Origin: UBA6183 sp046314755
GTDB lineage: Bacteria > Bacteroidota > Bacteroidia > UKL13-3
NCBI GenBank assembly: GCA_046314755.1
Contig: JBKDBG010000096.1
Coordinates: forward strand, 1-31,811
Direction of reading: 5' to 3'
DNA: 31,811 bases
The notes below the pieces were generated by a model. That model made no database searches, was not told the origin of the DNA, and saw only the letters and a list, made by a program, of their open reading frames with translations. The position numbers and the translations under genes were made by a program. This document shows positions 9,701 to 16,862 of this stretch, piece after piece. The number at the start of each line of letters is the position of its first letter. Positions within the stretch are counted from its first letter, which is position 1.

Positions 9701-9799
9701 GGCATCGCTTTTGGTGTCGGTAACCTTACCTTTAATGGTTTGGCCATGCGTGATACCGGCCATTAAAGTGGTAAAGATAGTTAGTAAAATTATTCTCAT
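6734..9799 (-). CDS. susC: SusC/RagA family TonB-linked outer-membrane transporter
   Basis: A TonB-dependent receptor of 1021 residues from the ATG at 9799. The frame extends 23 codons upstream to a TTG, but the signal peptide M-R-I-I-L-L-T-I-F starts here. After the signal peptide (cleaved near residue 20) come a carboxypeptidase-regulatory-like domain (about 21-97), the SusC hallmark D-E-A-V-V-V-G-Y-G-T-Q (104-114), the plug domain (about 115-230) with Y-V-I-D-G-I-P, and the 22-strand barrel. It ends in an aromatic residue (V-A-T-F), as usual for barrel insertion. It is the first gene of the operon susC-susD-lipoprotein-E-set-like protein and should import oligosaccharides across the outer membrane. 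Its upstream region carries the palindrome at 9932-9952. Confidence 0.95.
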   Translation of the reverse strand: MRIILLTIFTTLMAGITHGQTIKGKVTDTKSDALIGATVFVEGTQKGAQTDLNGEYSITGLTPGKYKVKFQYLGLKVEYKEIELAANQTLVLNVTLKDDPKSLDEAVVVGYGTQKRREVTAAVAKINNKELNDLPVQSFEQAMQGKLAGVSVTQGSGMAGSPSIIRVRGISSISAGGDPLYVIDGIPITQDYGVYGNSGGANFNPLATINPNDIESIEVLKDAAATSIYGSRGANGVIMVTTRRAEKGKMRVTFSTQFGVSTPTAKPNLVSRDELLSLMEEAWINDGNVGKPDLTRFGITNMTWDETRNYNTNWYDELTRVGLKNQNDLTITKGWDKLSIYSSLSYGYNETFIKGNSFDRVGGRINADYKVNKRLKFTLGTNFNRGVNNRIFSGWSGGYGLAMSSALPFYPIRNPDGSYFLFNNSDAGFRTNPVMMLEQYKWQTVENRFITNASAEWEIIDGLKARVQGNYDYQSIGDDNYAPELLNRTRNTDTTGIATRSASYTGNYNYTAQLSYHYELNKINKFDFVGGFERQRALTNSFFIAERFVEGLITSNEKNENNTKNYNVPSEWKFERFFGRANYNKWDRYFFQVSFSYDGSSRFGKNYRYGFFPAASAGWIISEEAFLRGNKKISFLKVRASYGRSGNSDFDANARFGFFNRSELFPYNGQPILFPTKLENPNLRWETSWTANFGVDFGFFDDRITGNIDLYDKRTSDVIMNLNVDPSVGFSNYYDNVGGIRNYGAELVLKSTNIQTPKFRWQTTFVIARNWNEITSTGDYTEEAVSGGTNDTRVVVGSPVGTYYLVRFSRVDPETGRPIYLDKDGNETFEWKPSNRVPVGNIQPKATGGITNTFRYKNWDLSTLFNFQIGGNIYDASAKRQLGVMSFWNSRPEIADRWQQPGDVATFPRLTLDPKTYGLPDYWQYNTPMFLYDASFIRLRNVTIGYNFPNSFAQKFKTTSLRVAFIATNLFVLTNYPGLDPEIARDGEGNINQSRNMQAQGTYYLNAPQERTYNFQIVATF

Positions 9800-9931
9800 A
9801 TATTCAATTATAATGTACGTTTTCTTCTCTTTTATAGAACCAATAAGGCATTTCATGAGTATTATCAAACAAACGATACCATCACTTTATAGTATTATTT
9901 ATTTGATAAGTTATTGCGAGTTAAAAAAAAG

Positions 9932-9952
9932 AAAGTGTATTTCCTACACTTT
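9932..9952. promoter_or_regulatory. Palindromic operator candidate, copy 1 (susC / modular protein)
   Basis: AAAGTGTA (9932-9939) and TACACTTT (9945-9952) form a perfect 8-bp inverted repeat with a 5-bp spacer. It lies 57 bp before the start of the modular T9SS gene and 133 bp before the susC start, in their divergent region. The same architecture and core AAGTGTA-N5-TACACTT recurs at 12585-12605. It is the likely binding site of the NUDIX/wHTH regulator encoded nearby. Confidence 0.75.
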
Positions 9953-9965
9953 TATTTTTTTTTCT

Positions 9966-9985
9966 TAACTTTTAATCTATATTCG
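9966..9985 (+). promoter_or_regulatory. Possible -7 elements for the modular T9SS gene
   Basis: Two octamers each deviate by one base from the Bacteroidota -7 consensus TAnnTTTG: TAACTTTT at 9966-9973 and TATATTCG at 9978-9985. Either would put the palindrome at 9932-9952 over or directly upstream of the -33 region. No clear -33 TTG is seen. Confidence 0.35.
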
Positions 9986-10008
9986 CTTAACAACTAACAG
10001 TAAAAACA

Positions 10009-11733
10009 ATGAAAAAATTATTACTCGCAACAGCAGCACTTGGAATGTTTACAGGTGCATTTGCTAAGAAAGTAAAGTTCCAGGTTGATATGACCGGACA
10101 AACGGTGAGTGCCAATGGTGTGCACGTAGCCGGTAATTTCCAAGGTGCAGCAGGTGCATCGGGAGATTGGAAACCAAATGAAACTACAATGAGCAATGGT
10201 GGCAGTGGCAACATTTACTCAGTAGTAGTTGATATTCCTGCAGGAAGACATTATGAATTCAAATTTATCAATGGCAATGATTGGAACTTACCCGGTGGTA
10301 GAGATGAATCAGTTCCTGCACTTGTAAAGGTTGGTCATCCAAACAATGGTGGCGACAATGGAAACCGTTGGGCTTTTATCGATTCAACATCAGCTGATAC
10401 CTTAGTATTACCTGCTGTAGTTTTTGGTGAAGCTGCTCCATTAGGTAAATATGCAGTACGTTTAACAGTTGACTTACAAAAAGAAGCCAACATCGCTAAT
10501 GATGGCGTATTTGTAGCCGGTGAATTTACCAACTGGGGCTCAGGACAAAGAAGAATGGCCAATTTATTCAACTCTAATAAGTTGTATGAGTTTATTGCCA
10601 TTTTAGATTCTGGTGCTGCTTATGCTTATAAATTTAAAAACGGTGATGCGGGTTGGGAGAGTGTTCCTTCTACATGTGCTACAAATGACAACAGACGAGT
10701 TATCGCTGATGGCAACAAAGCTTTAGATAAAGTGTGTTTAGGTTCATGTACTGCTTGTCCTGCTGCTCCACTTCCACGTTACAATGCTTCATTTATTGTT
10801 GATATGTCAAACTCTACTTGCTTTGGTGGATTTGATTCGGTAACTGTTGCAGGTAACCGCCCTGAGTTAACCAACTGGTCTACCGGTGTTCGTTTAATGA
10901 AAATGGGTGCAACTGATTTTTATGTAGCCGTAATCCAAATGGACTCAGGTGAAGCCAAATTTAAATTCCGTGCACACAAAGACGGAAATACCAACTGGGA
11001 AGGCGGAGGCGACCGTGTATGGATGCTGTCTGCTGATGATACTTTAGATTTAACCTGTTTCGGTTCACGCGATATCGGTCCTTGCCCTGCAAAACCTGCT
11101 CCTTCAAAAATTACTTTCATGGTTGATTTAACCAACGAAACTCCTGATGGACAAGGTCGCATTTATGTAATGGGTACATTTACTCAACCTAGCTGGCAAT
11201 CTGGCGCTATTCGCTTAAGTCCGGTATCAGGTAAACCTGGTTTCTATTCAGTAACTATCAACGATGTTTGCCCTGGTTCATTCGATTATAAATTCGTAAA
11301 CGGTGATTCTTCAAACAGTTCATTCGAAGAAGGATTCCCTGATACTACTTCACGTGGATGTTTAGTTCCTAATGGCGTTGGCGGATTTAACCGCACTTAC
11401 ACCAGAACTTCAACTGATGATGTTACTTTAGGATTCGTTTTCAACAAATGTGAAGCTATTTCAACAGGTTTAATCAACACTACAGTTGCTTTAAACAATG
11501 TTAAAATTTATCCAAACCCTACTTCAAACATCGTTAATCTTGAATTTAATGATGTTGCAAAATCGCACGAAGTGACGGTAACCGATATCACAGGAAAATT
11601 AATTGCAGTTTACCAAAATATAGCTGATGCTAAATTCACCATGAACAAGGCTGATTTAGGTACAGGATTATTGTTTGTAACTGTAAGCAATAACAAAGGA
11701 GAAAGCAAAACTATTAAATTAGTTGTGCAATAA
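10009..11733 (+). CDS. T9SS-secreted protein with four starch-binding-like modules
   Basis: A 574-residue secreted protein with a signal peptide (about 1-19). Four beta-sandwich modules follow, at about 22-133, 148-247, 258-352 and 367-480. Each begins with a V-D-M/V-D-L strand, then V-x-V-A-G-x-F plus N-W or S-W, and ends in F/Y-K-F-x-N-G-D (third module K-F-R-A-H-K-D-G). This is the signature of CBM20/CBM48-type starch-binding folds. Residues about 496-574 are a T9SS type A sorting domain (V-K-I-Y-P-N-P-T-S-N-I-V-N-L). Ten cysteines occur between residues 223 and 481 and none in module 1, suggesting extracellular disulfides. No catalytic domain is visible, so it should be a surface or released glucan-binding protein, playing the part of SusE/SusF. 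It diverges from susC and shares the palindromic site. Confidence 0.88.
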   Translation: MKKLLLATAALGMFTGAFAKKVKFQVDMTGQTVSANGVHVAGNFQGAAGASGDWKPNETTMSNGGSGNIYSVVVDIPAGRHYEFKFINGNDWNLPGGRDESVPALVKVGHPNNGGDNGNRWAFIDSTSADTLVLPAVVFGEAAPLGKYAVRLTVDLQKEANIANDGVFVAGEFTNWGSGQRRMANLFNSNKLYEFIAILDSGAAYAYKFKNGDAGWESVPSTCATNDNRRVIADGNKALDKVCLGSCTACPAAPLPRYNASFIVDMSNSTCFGGFDSVTVAGNRPELTNWSTGVRLMKMGATDFYVAVIQMDSGEAKFKFRAHKDGNTNWEGGGDRVWMLSADDTLDLTCFGSRDIGPCPAKPAPSKITFMVDLTNETPDGQGRIYVMGTFTQPSWQSGAIRLSPVSGKPGFYSVTINDVCPGSFDYKFVNGDSSNSSFEEGFPDTTSRGCLVPNGVGGFNRTYTRTSTDDVTLGFVFNKCEAISTGLINTTVALNNVKIYPNPTSNIVNLEFNDVAKSHEVTVTDITGKLIAVYQNIADAKFTMNKADLGTGLLFVTVSNNKGESKTIKLVVQ

Positions 11734-11754
11734 TTCTCACAATTATTAGATGCA

Positions 11755-11784
11755 AAAAAGCCCACTGCATGCAGTGGGCTTTTT
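11755..11784. terminator. Bidirectional rho-independent terminator
   Basis: AGCCCACTGC (11759-11768) and GCAGTGGGCT (11771-11780) pair perfectly. Flanking A and T runs extend the stem. It separates the convergent modular T9SS gene and the NUDIX regulator gene. Confidence 0.93.
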
Positions 11785-11813
11785 ATTTATACGTTAACGA
11801 ACAACTTCGTTAT

Positions 11814-12521
11814 TTACTTTTTAAAACTATACAACCTTGCGGGTTTAAACATGGCCCCTCTTTGTTTTTCATCCAGCTCAACTACCGTCTCATCCTTTCT
11901 GATGCGTTTTATAAAATTACGTTTATCAAACTGTGTATTCAGCACCACTTCATATAAATTTTGCAATTGACGCATGGTGAATTTCTCAGGCAATAAATCC
12001 TGTGCAATTCGTTCCGAATCCAAGTGTTTCCTCAAATCATCAAGCGCTGTTTTTACAATTAAATTATGGTCGAAAGCCAACCCAGGAACACGCTTCATGT
12101 TTTTCCAAACCACATTACCGGCAAATGAACCCGGAATGGGCCTGATCATTTCCTTTCGCACCATGGTGTAATAACCAACTGTTACCACCCTGGCATCAGG
12201 GTCGCTTCGGTAAAACTTCAACCACTCCCTGTCCTTTTCTTGTTTTACGCGCATGGGGTCGCCAAAACTCCTGAACTGCCTTAAATTTAAACCTTCTACA
12301 TGGGTAAGTTCTTTTAACACACGTTCTGCTGCCTCATCCAATGCTTCGTCCTCATTCACCAAATCACCGGGTAAAGCAAATTGAGGAACGTACGGATGAT
12401 TGCTCTTTTTTGAAGGTTCCTTTTGTTCAATCAATAGCACTTCCAGTTTATCGTGCTCTTCATCATAACCAAATATTACACAATCAACCGATATGTGTTT
12501 TCTAAACGAATTCTTTTTCAT
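11814..12521 (-). CDS. NUDIX/winged-helix transcriptional regulator, NrtR family
   Basis: A DNA-binding regulator of 235 residues. The N-terminal part (about 10-165) is a NUDIX-hydrolase fold used as ligand sensor. The NUDIX box (52-74) is degraded: aligned to G-x5-E-x7-R-E-U-x-E-E it reads G52, D58, E66, R67, K70, E71, so the essential glutamates are lost and hydrolysis is unlikely. Residues about 176-235 (L-P-E-K-F-T-M-R-Q-L-Q-N-L-Y-E, then F-D-K-R-N-F-I-K-R-I) are the C-terminal winged helix typical of NrtR. Family members bind 21-bp palindromes and sense ADP-ribose or sugars; one Bacteroides member controls arabinose use. Here it lies inside the glucan locus, divergent from GH31, and the two copies of the palindrome are its likely sites. 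Specific ligand and sign of control are unknown. Confidence 0.9.
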   Translation of the reverse strand: MKKNSFRKHISVDCVIFGYDEEHDKLEVLLIEQKEPSKKSNHPYVPQFALPGDLVNEDEALDEAAERVLKELTHVEGLNLRQFRSFGDPMRVKQEKDREWLKFYRSDPDARVVTVGYYTMVRKEMIRPIPGSFAGNVVWKNMKRVPGLAFDHNLIVKTALDDLRKHLDSERIAQDLLPEKFTMRQLQNLYEVVLNTQFDKRNFIKRIRKDETVVELDEKQRGAMFKPARLYSFKK

Positions 12522-12547
12522 TAGCTATTATGTGGGGACATTTGTAA

Positions 12548-12576
12548 CAAATATAGAAATTTAACTATTGAAACAA
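12548..12576 (-). promoter_or_regulatory. Promoter of the NUDIX regulator gene
   Basis: On the minus strand TATATTTG (12555-12548) is a full match to the -7 consensus TAnnTTTG. TTG at 12576-12574 is a -33 candidate 18 bp upstream. The palindrome at 12585-12605 ends 8 bp beyond the -33 element. Transcription would start near 12542, about 20 nt before the start codon. Confidence 0.6.
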
Positions 12577-12584
12577 TAAATTTA

Positions 12585-12605
12585 TAAGTGTAAATAGTAC
12601 ACTTA
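12585..12605. promoter_or_regulatory. Palindromic operator candidate, copy 2 (regulator / GH31)
   Basis: TAAGTGTA (12585-12592) and TACACTTA (12598-12605) form a perfect 8-bp inverted repeat with a 5-bp spacer, 41 bp before the GH31 start. The -7 candidate TAAACTTG at 12620-12627 would place the right arm over the GH31 -33 region, a position that suits repression. It has the same arms and spacer length as the site at 9932-9952. Confidence 0.75.
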
Positions 12606-12646
12606 ATCATTTTTTTTATTAAACTTGTTTTCATTTTTTAGCAACC

Positions 12647-15097
12647 ATGACAAAAAAAATCGTTTTCGTTTGTTTTTTATTGGCCGCTCTTACCACCACT
12701 GCTCAGCAGTTAAGTAAAAGTGTTGGCAACTTAACCAATTACCAAAACAATGGTGATGGAGTTTTACTTACCACCGACAACGGGTTTGTAAACATCCGAT
12801 TCTATAGCCCTACCACCATCAGGGTTCAAGCAAATCAAACCAACACATTTAATGAGTTTAGCTATGCAGTAATCACCAACCCGCAAAAAGGTATTTATAA
12901 GTTGAATGAGTCGGGTGATAACCTCACTTTTACTACAGATTCATGCAAACTCATTGTTACCAAAAAACCGGTTCGTGTCATCTTAAAAAATTTAAAGGAT
13001 GAAGTATTGAATGAAGATGAACCGGCTTTTGGCACCAATTGGATTGGCGAAGAAGTAACCACGTATAAAAAAATGCAAGATGGTGAACGCTTTATCGGGT
13101 TAGGAGAAAAAACAGGAAACTTAGACAGAAAAGGCGAAGGCTATACCAATTGGAATACCGATTACTTTGCTTATCCAAGCAACGGAGATCCCATTTATGC
13201 CACCATCCCATTTTACATGGGGTTGCACAACAACAGGGTGTACGGATTATTTTTAGATAACACCTTCAAATCACATTTTAATTTTGGTGCATCCAATAAC
13301 AGGTTCAGTTCATTTACTGCAGAAAATGGTGAAATGAATTATTACTTATTTGCAAACACTACCGTAGCGGGCATTATTAAATCATATACCGAATTAACCG
13401 GTCGTATGGAAATGCCATCACTATGGAGCATTGGCTTTCAACAATGCAGATACAGCTATTATCCGGATAAAGAAGTAATTACTTTAGCCAAAACATTTCG
13501 TGATAAAAAAATTCCTTGTGATGTGATTTACTTCGACATTCATTACATGGATAAATACAAAATTTTTACTTGGGATAAACAACGTTTTCCTCAACCTAAA
13601 AAAATGTTGGATGAGTTGGAAGGATTGGGTTTTAAAAATGTGGTGATTGTTGATCCGGGAATTAAAGTAGAGAAAGGTTACAAATCTTATGAAGAAGGGG
13701 TGAAAAATGATTTATTCATTAAATACCCTGACGGTTCTAATTACACCGGACAAGTTTGGCCGGGCTGGTGCCACTTCCCTGATTTTACCAACCCTAAAGC
13801 TCGCGAATGGTGGGGCAATTCTTTTAGCGGTTTGGTGAGTGATGGTATTGATGGATTTTGGAATGACATGAATGAACCTGCCACTTGGGGACAACGTTTT
13901 CCTGATTTGGTAGAAGCAGATTTTGACGGCAAAAAAGCCACCCACCGCGAATGGCATAATGTATACGGTATGCAAATGTCGCGCAGTACGTATGAAGGAA
14001 CCAAAAGATTAATGAATGGCAAACGTCCGTTTATTTTAACCCGTGCTGCTTATTCGGGCATACAACGTTACTCGGCCATTTGGACAGGAGATAACCGCCC
14101 TGAAGATGACCACATGATGGCAGGAGTACGTTTGGTGAACAGCTTAGGATTAAGCGGTGTGGCCAATGCAGGTTATGATGTAGGCGGTTTTGCCGGTGAA
14201 GCTTCAAAAGAATTGTTTTGCCGTTGGATGCAAATTGGTACGTTCTGTCCGTTTTTCCGCAGCCATAAAATGATTGATGCCAAAGACAGCGAGCCATGGA
14301 GTTATGGCGAAAAGGTGGAAGAAATTGTACGCAATTACATTTCATTGCGCTACAAATTAATGCCTTATTTATACAGCACATTTTTTGAATCAACCCAAAA
14401 CGGTATGCCTGTTGCACGCAGCTTGGCCATAAATTACACACACGAACCATTGATTTATGATTGGAAATACCAAAACCAATACTTGTTTGGCCATGGAATT
14501 ATGGTTGCGCCTGTGGTAAGCTACAAAGAAATTAATAAGGTGTATTTACCGGCAGGTAATTGGTATGATTTGTTAAATGAAAAACAATACCAAGGTAAAC
14601 AAGAAATTTATGTTGAAACACCTATGGAGTCATTGCCTTTGTTTGTAAAAGGCGGAAGTATTATTCCAATGCAATCGGTTGTGCAAAGTGCAAAAGAAAC
14701 TCCATTCGATACCTTGTACCTGCACGTTTACAAAGGCAACGAATCAAATGAATTTATATATTATGAAGATGCCGGTGATGGTTATGACAACGTAAACGGT
14801 AAATTTTACAAGCGTAAAATGACTTACGATGCTACCAACAACCAATTGGTGATGGATAAAGCAGAAGGATCGCACATCAGTAAGTTTAAAACCATTAAAG
14901 TAATGTGGCATGGATATGCCGCAGGCAGCAACTTTAAATTAAATGGCAGCGTTCAAAATACACAACAAGAAAGTATTGAAATGATTCCGGGTGTATCTCA
15001 ATTCGACCCGATTGGAAAAAGTATTGAAGCCCCAAAGGCAGCTGTGTTAAGTTTAGTACTTAAGAACAGTTCAGAAAAAATTACCATAACCTGGTAA
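12647..15097 (+). CDS. GH31 alpha-glucosidase, exported
   Basis: A glycoside hydrolase family 31 enzyme of 816 residues with a signal peptide (about 1-19, ending T-T-A-Q), so periplasmic or surface-exposed. An N-terminal beta-sandwich (about 20-250) precedes the (beta/alpha)8 domain. The catalytic nucleophile is D407 in G-F-W-N-D-M-N-E-P and the acid/base is D482 in I-W-T-G-D-N. Substrate-site residues of alpha-glucosidases are visible (F-D-I-H-Y-M-D at 296-302, H-F-P-D-F at 376-380, F-F-R-S-H at 536-540). GH31 beta-sandwich C-terminal domains follow from about 620. It should release glucose from oligosaccharides imported by SusCD. It is a single-gene unit divergent from the regulator, ended by the hairpin at 15117-15150. 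Exact linkage specificity cannot be read from sequence. Confidence 0.93.
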   Translation: MTKKIVFVCFLLAALTTTAQQLSKSVGNLTNYQNNGDGVLLTTDNGFVNIRFYSPTTIRVQANQTNTFNEFSYAVITNPQKGIYKLNESGDNLTFTTDSCKLIVTKKPVRVILKNLKDEVLNEDEPAFGTNWIGEEVTTYKKMQDGERFIGLGEKTGNLDRKGEGYTNWNTDYFAYPSNGDPIYATIPFYMGLHNNRVYGLFLDNTFKSHFNFGASNNRFSSFTAENGEMNYYLFANTTVAGIIKSYTELTGRMEMPSLWSIGFQQCRYSYYPDKEVITLAKTFRDKKIPCDVIYFDIHYMDKYKIFTWDKQRFPQPKKMLDELEGLGFKNVVIVDPGIKVEKGYKSYEEGVKNDLFIKYPDGSNYTGQVWPGWCHFPDFTNPKAREWWGNSFSGLVSDGIDGFWNDMNEPATWGQRFPDLVEADFDGKKATHREWHNVYGMQMSRSTYEGTKRLMNGKRPFILTRAAYSGIQRYSAIWTGDNRPEDDHMMAGVRLVNSLGLSGVANAGYDVGGFAGEASKELFCRWMQIGTFCPFFRSHKMIDAKDSEPWSYGEKVEEIVRNYISLRYKLMPYLYSTFFESTQNGMPVARSLAINYTHEPLIYDWKYQNQYLFGHGIMVAPVVSYKEINKVYLPAGNWYDLLNEKQYQGKQEIYVETPMESLPLFVKGGSIIPMQSVVQSAKETPFDTLYLHVYKGNESNEFIYYEDAGDGYDNVNGKFYKRKMTYDATNNQLVMDKAEGSHISKFKTIKVMWHGYAAGSNFKLNGSVQNTQQESIEMIPGVSQFDPIGKSIEAPKAAVLSLVLKNSSEKITITW

Positions 15098-15116
15098 TAC
15101 AAACAATCCTAAAATT

Positions 15117-15150
15117 GAAAAAGCTGAGTTTGTGTGTTCTCAGCTTTTTC
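15117..15150. terminator. Bidirectional terminator between GH31 and pyrC
   Basis: GAAAAAGCTGAG (15117-15128) pairs perfectly with CTCAGCTTTTTC (15139-15150) around a 10-nt loop, with further T after it on the plus strand. The convergent pyrC gene ends 6 bp away. Confidence 0.9.
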
Positions 15151-15156
15151 TTTTTA

Positions 15157-16494
15157 TTATCGGTTAAACATTAACCGCATGCCAAATTTCGATTCATCAA
15201 ACCTGCCGTTTTGAAAAACCACATGTCCGTTAACCAACGTGTGCGTGATTACAGAACCGAAAGTTGTTCCTTCAAAAGGGCTCCATCCGCATTTGTATAA
15301 CAAATTGCTTTTATCAACGGTGTATGATTGGTTTAAATCCACCAACACCAAATCGGCATAATACCCTTCTCTGATAAATCCCCTGCGGTCAATCTCAAAC
15401 ATTTCAGCCACATTGTGACACATCTTTTGAACAATCATTTCTAAAGAAATTTTACCTTGTTTGTAAAACTCCAACATGGCGTTTAAGGAGTGTTGCACCA
15501 AAGGCCCGCCTGAAGGCGCATCAATGTATCGGTTGCTTTTTTCTGCAATGGTATGCGGGGCATGGTCGGTTGCAATCACATCTATTCTACCATCCAACAC
15601 CGCTGCAAAAACCGCATCTCTATCGGCAGCAGTTTTTACCGCAGGATTCCATTTTATCAAATTTCCTTTGGTAGCATAATCACTATCGCTAAACCATAAA
15701 TGGTGAATACACGCTTCGGCTGTAATTTTCTTTTGACTTAAAGGAATTTGGTTGGTAAATAAATCCAATTCTTTTGCCGTGCTGATGTGTAAAATATGTA
15801 AACGTGTTCCAAATTTTTGCGCCAAACCCACTGCAAAAGCCGAAGATTTATAACATGCTTCATCATTGCGAATAATGGCATGGTAGGAGGCATCAATATC
15901 ATCACCGTATTTTCCGCGTATTTCTGCGCTGCGTTGCTTAATCATCGGGTCATCCTCGCAATGGGTTGCAATAAGGGCTTTAACCTCACTAAAAATGCGC
16001 TCCAAGGCTTGCGGATTATCCACCAACATATCACCGGTTGATGAACCCATAAAAATTTTCACCCCACACACTTTGCTTTCATCCACCTTTAACAACTCCT
16101 CAATATTGGTGTTGGTGGTACCCATAAAAAAAGAATAATTGGCCAATGAGCAAGCTGATGCACGCGTATATTTTTGCTCCAACAACTCAATGGTGGTTGC
16201 ACTTGGCACCGTATTGGGCATTTCCATGTAACTGGTAATACCGCCTGCAACGGCAGCTTTGGCTTCGGTATACAACTCCCCTTTGTGGGTTAATCCGGGT
16301 TCGCGAAAATGAACTTGATCATCAATTACACCCGGCATCAAATACAAGCCTTCGGCATTAATAACTTGGTCGGCTTGCATGGCAATACCGTTGGTGTCAA
16401 TTTTTTCTATAAAACCATTTTTGATGAAAACATCGGCAAAGTACGTTTTGCCTTCATTTACCAATTTTGCATTTCTGATTAATACGGAACTCAT
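15157..16494 (-). CDS. pyrC: Dihydroorotase, class I
   Basis: A zinc amidohydrolase of 445 residues that cyclises carbamoyl-aspartate to dihydroorotate in pyrimidine synthesis. The start is the ATG at 16494 (M-S-S-V-L-I-R-N-A); the frame runs 37 codons upstream to a TTG with no family similarity. Metal-site residues visible are H62 in D-D-Q-V-H-F-R-E-P-G, the candidate carboxylated K146 (V-K-I-F-M-G), H178 (T-H-C-E-D), H236 (L-H-I-L-H-I-S-T) and D310 (A-T-D-H-A-P-H). The first His of the usual H-x-H motif is Gln60 here. I recall the same D-D-Q-V-H-F motif in other Bacteroidota. The gene follows the uvrD operon with a hairpin between. Enzyme class is secure, and dihydroorotase rather than allantoinase is likely. 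Confidence 0.9.
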   Translation of the reverse strand: MSSVLIRNAKLVNEGKTYFADVFIKNGFIEKIDTNGIAMQADQVINAEGLYLMPGVIDDQVHFREPGLTHKGELYTEAKAAVAGGITSYMEMPNTVPSATTIELLEQKYTRASACSLANYSFFMGTTNTNIEELLKVDESKVCGVKIFMGSSTGDMLVDNPQALERIFSEVKALIATHCEDDPMIKQRSAEIRGKYGDDIDASYHAIIRNDEACYKSSAFAVGLAQKFGTRLHILHISTAKELDLFTNQIPLSQKKITAEACIHHLWFSDSDYATKGNLIKWNPAVKTAADRDAVFAAVLDGRIDVIATDHAPHTIAEKSNRYIDAPSGGPLVQHSLNAMLEFYKQGKISLEMIVQKMCHNVAEMFEIDRRGFIREGYYADLVLVDLNQSYTVDKSNLLYKCGWSPFEGTTFGSVITHTLVNGHVVFQNGRFDESKFGMRLMFNR

Positions 16495-16772
16495 GTTGCG
16501 AAGATAATGATTTGGGTATTGGTTTAATTCGAAGTTTGAAGTACTTAGTTTGAATGTGCGTGGTGTTATCACAAAAATCCATAAATACCCATTGAGGGAA
16601 GCCAACCTTTGCCAAGGCTACTCTAGGTGTAAATTTCGAGTTTGAACATCACTGAATTATGTTGACCGGTTTTATGGTTTTGTGCATTGATGGTTTTGCG
16701 GAACTCCTAGTCAACCATTCAACTAATAAATCTTCGCAATTCGCAGTCTTGGCGCAGAAGCGAATCAAACAA

Positions 16773-16835
16773 AAAGCCAAAGCAAACGCTCAGAAATTGT
16801 CGATTACAACAACACCTTTGGTTTACTTTGGCTTT
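16773..16835 (-). terminator. Long-loop hairpin downstream of the redoxin gene
   Basis: AAAGCCAAAGCAAAC (16773-16787) and GTTTACTTTGGCTTT (16821-16835) pair over 15 bp with one mismatch around a 33-nt loop. On the minus strand a T run follows the left arm. It lies 28 bp after the stop of the redoxin gene and probably ends the uvrD-LOG-redoxin transcript. The rest of the 16495-16862 gap shows no gene. Confidence 0.55.
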
Positions 16836-16862
16836 ATTTGAATATGTGTTTGTGTATGAATT

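Noticed and set aside
13712..14450. Long minus-strand open frames (up to 139 codons) inside GH31
   Set aside because: They are shadows of the strongly supported GH31 coding frame and show no domain or signal of their own.
16601..16619. Similarity (15 of 19 bases) to 29825-29843 in another intergenic region
   Set aside because: Too short and imperfect to claim a repeat family from two copies in one window.
16659..16841. 60-codon plus-strand frame between pyrC and the redoxin gene
   Set aside because: It overlaps the probable terminator hairpin, has no recognisable domain and looks like random translation of intergenic DNA.
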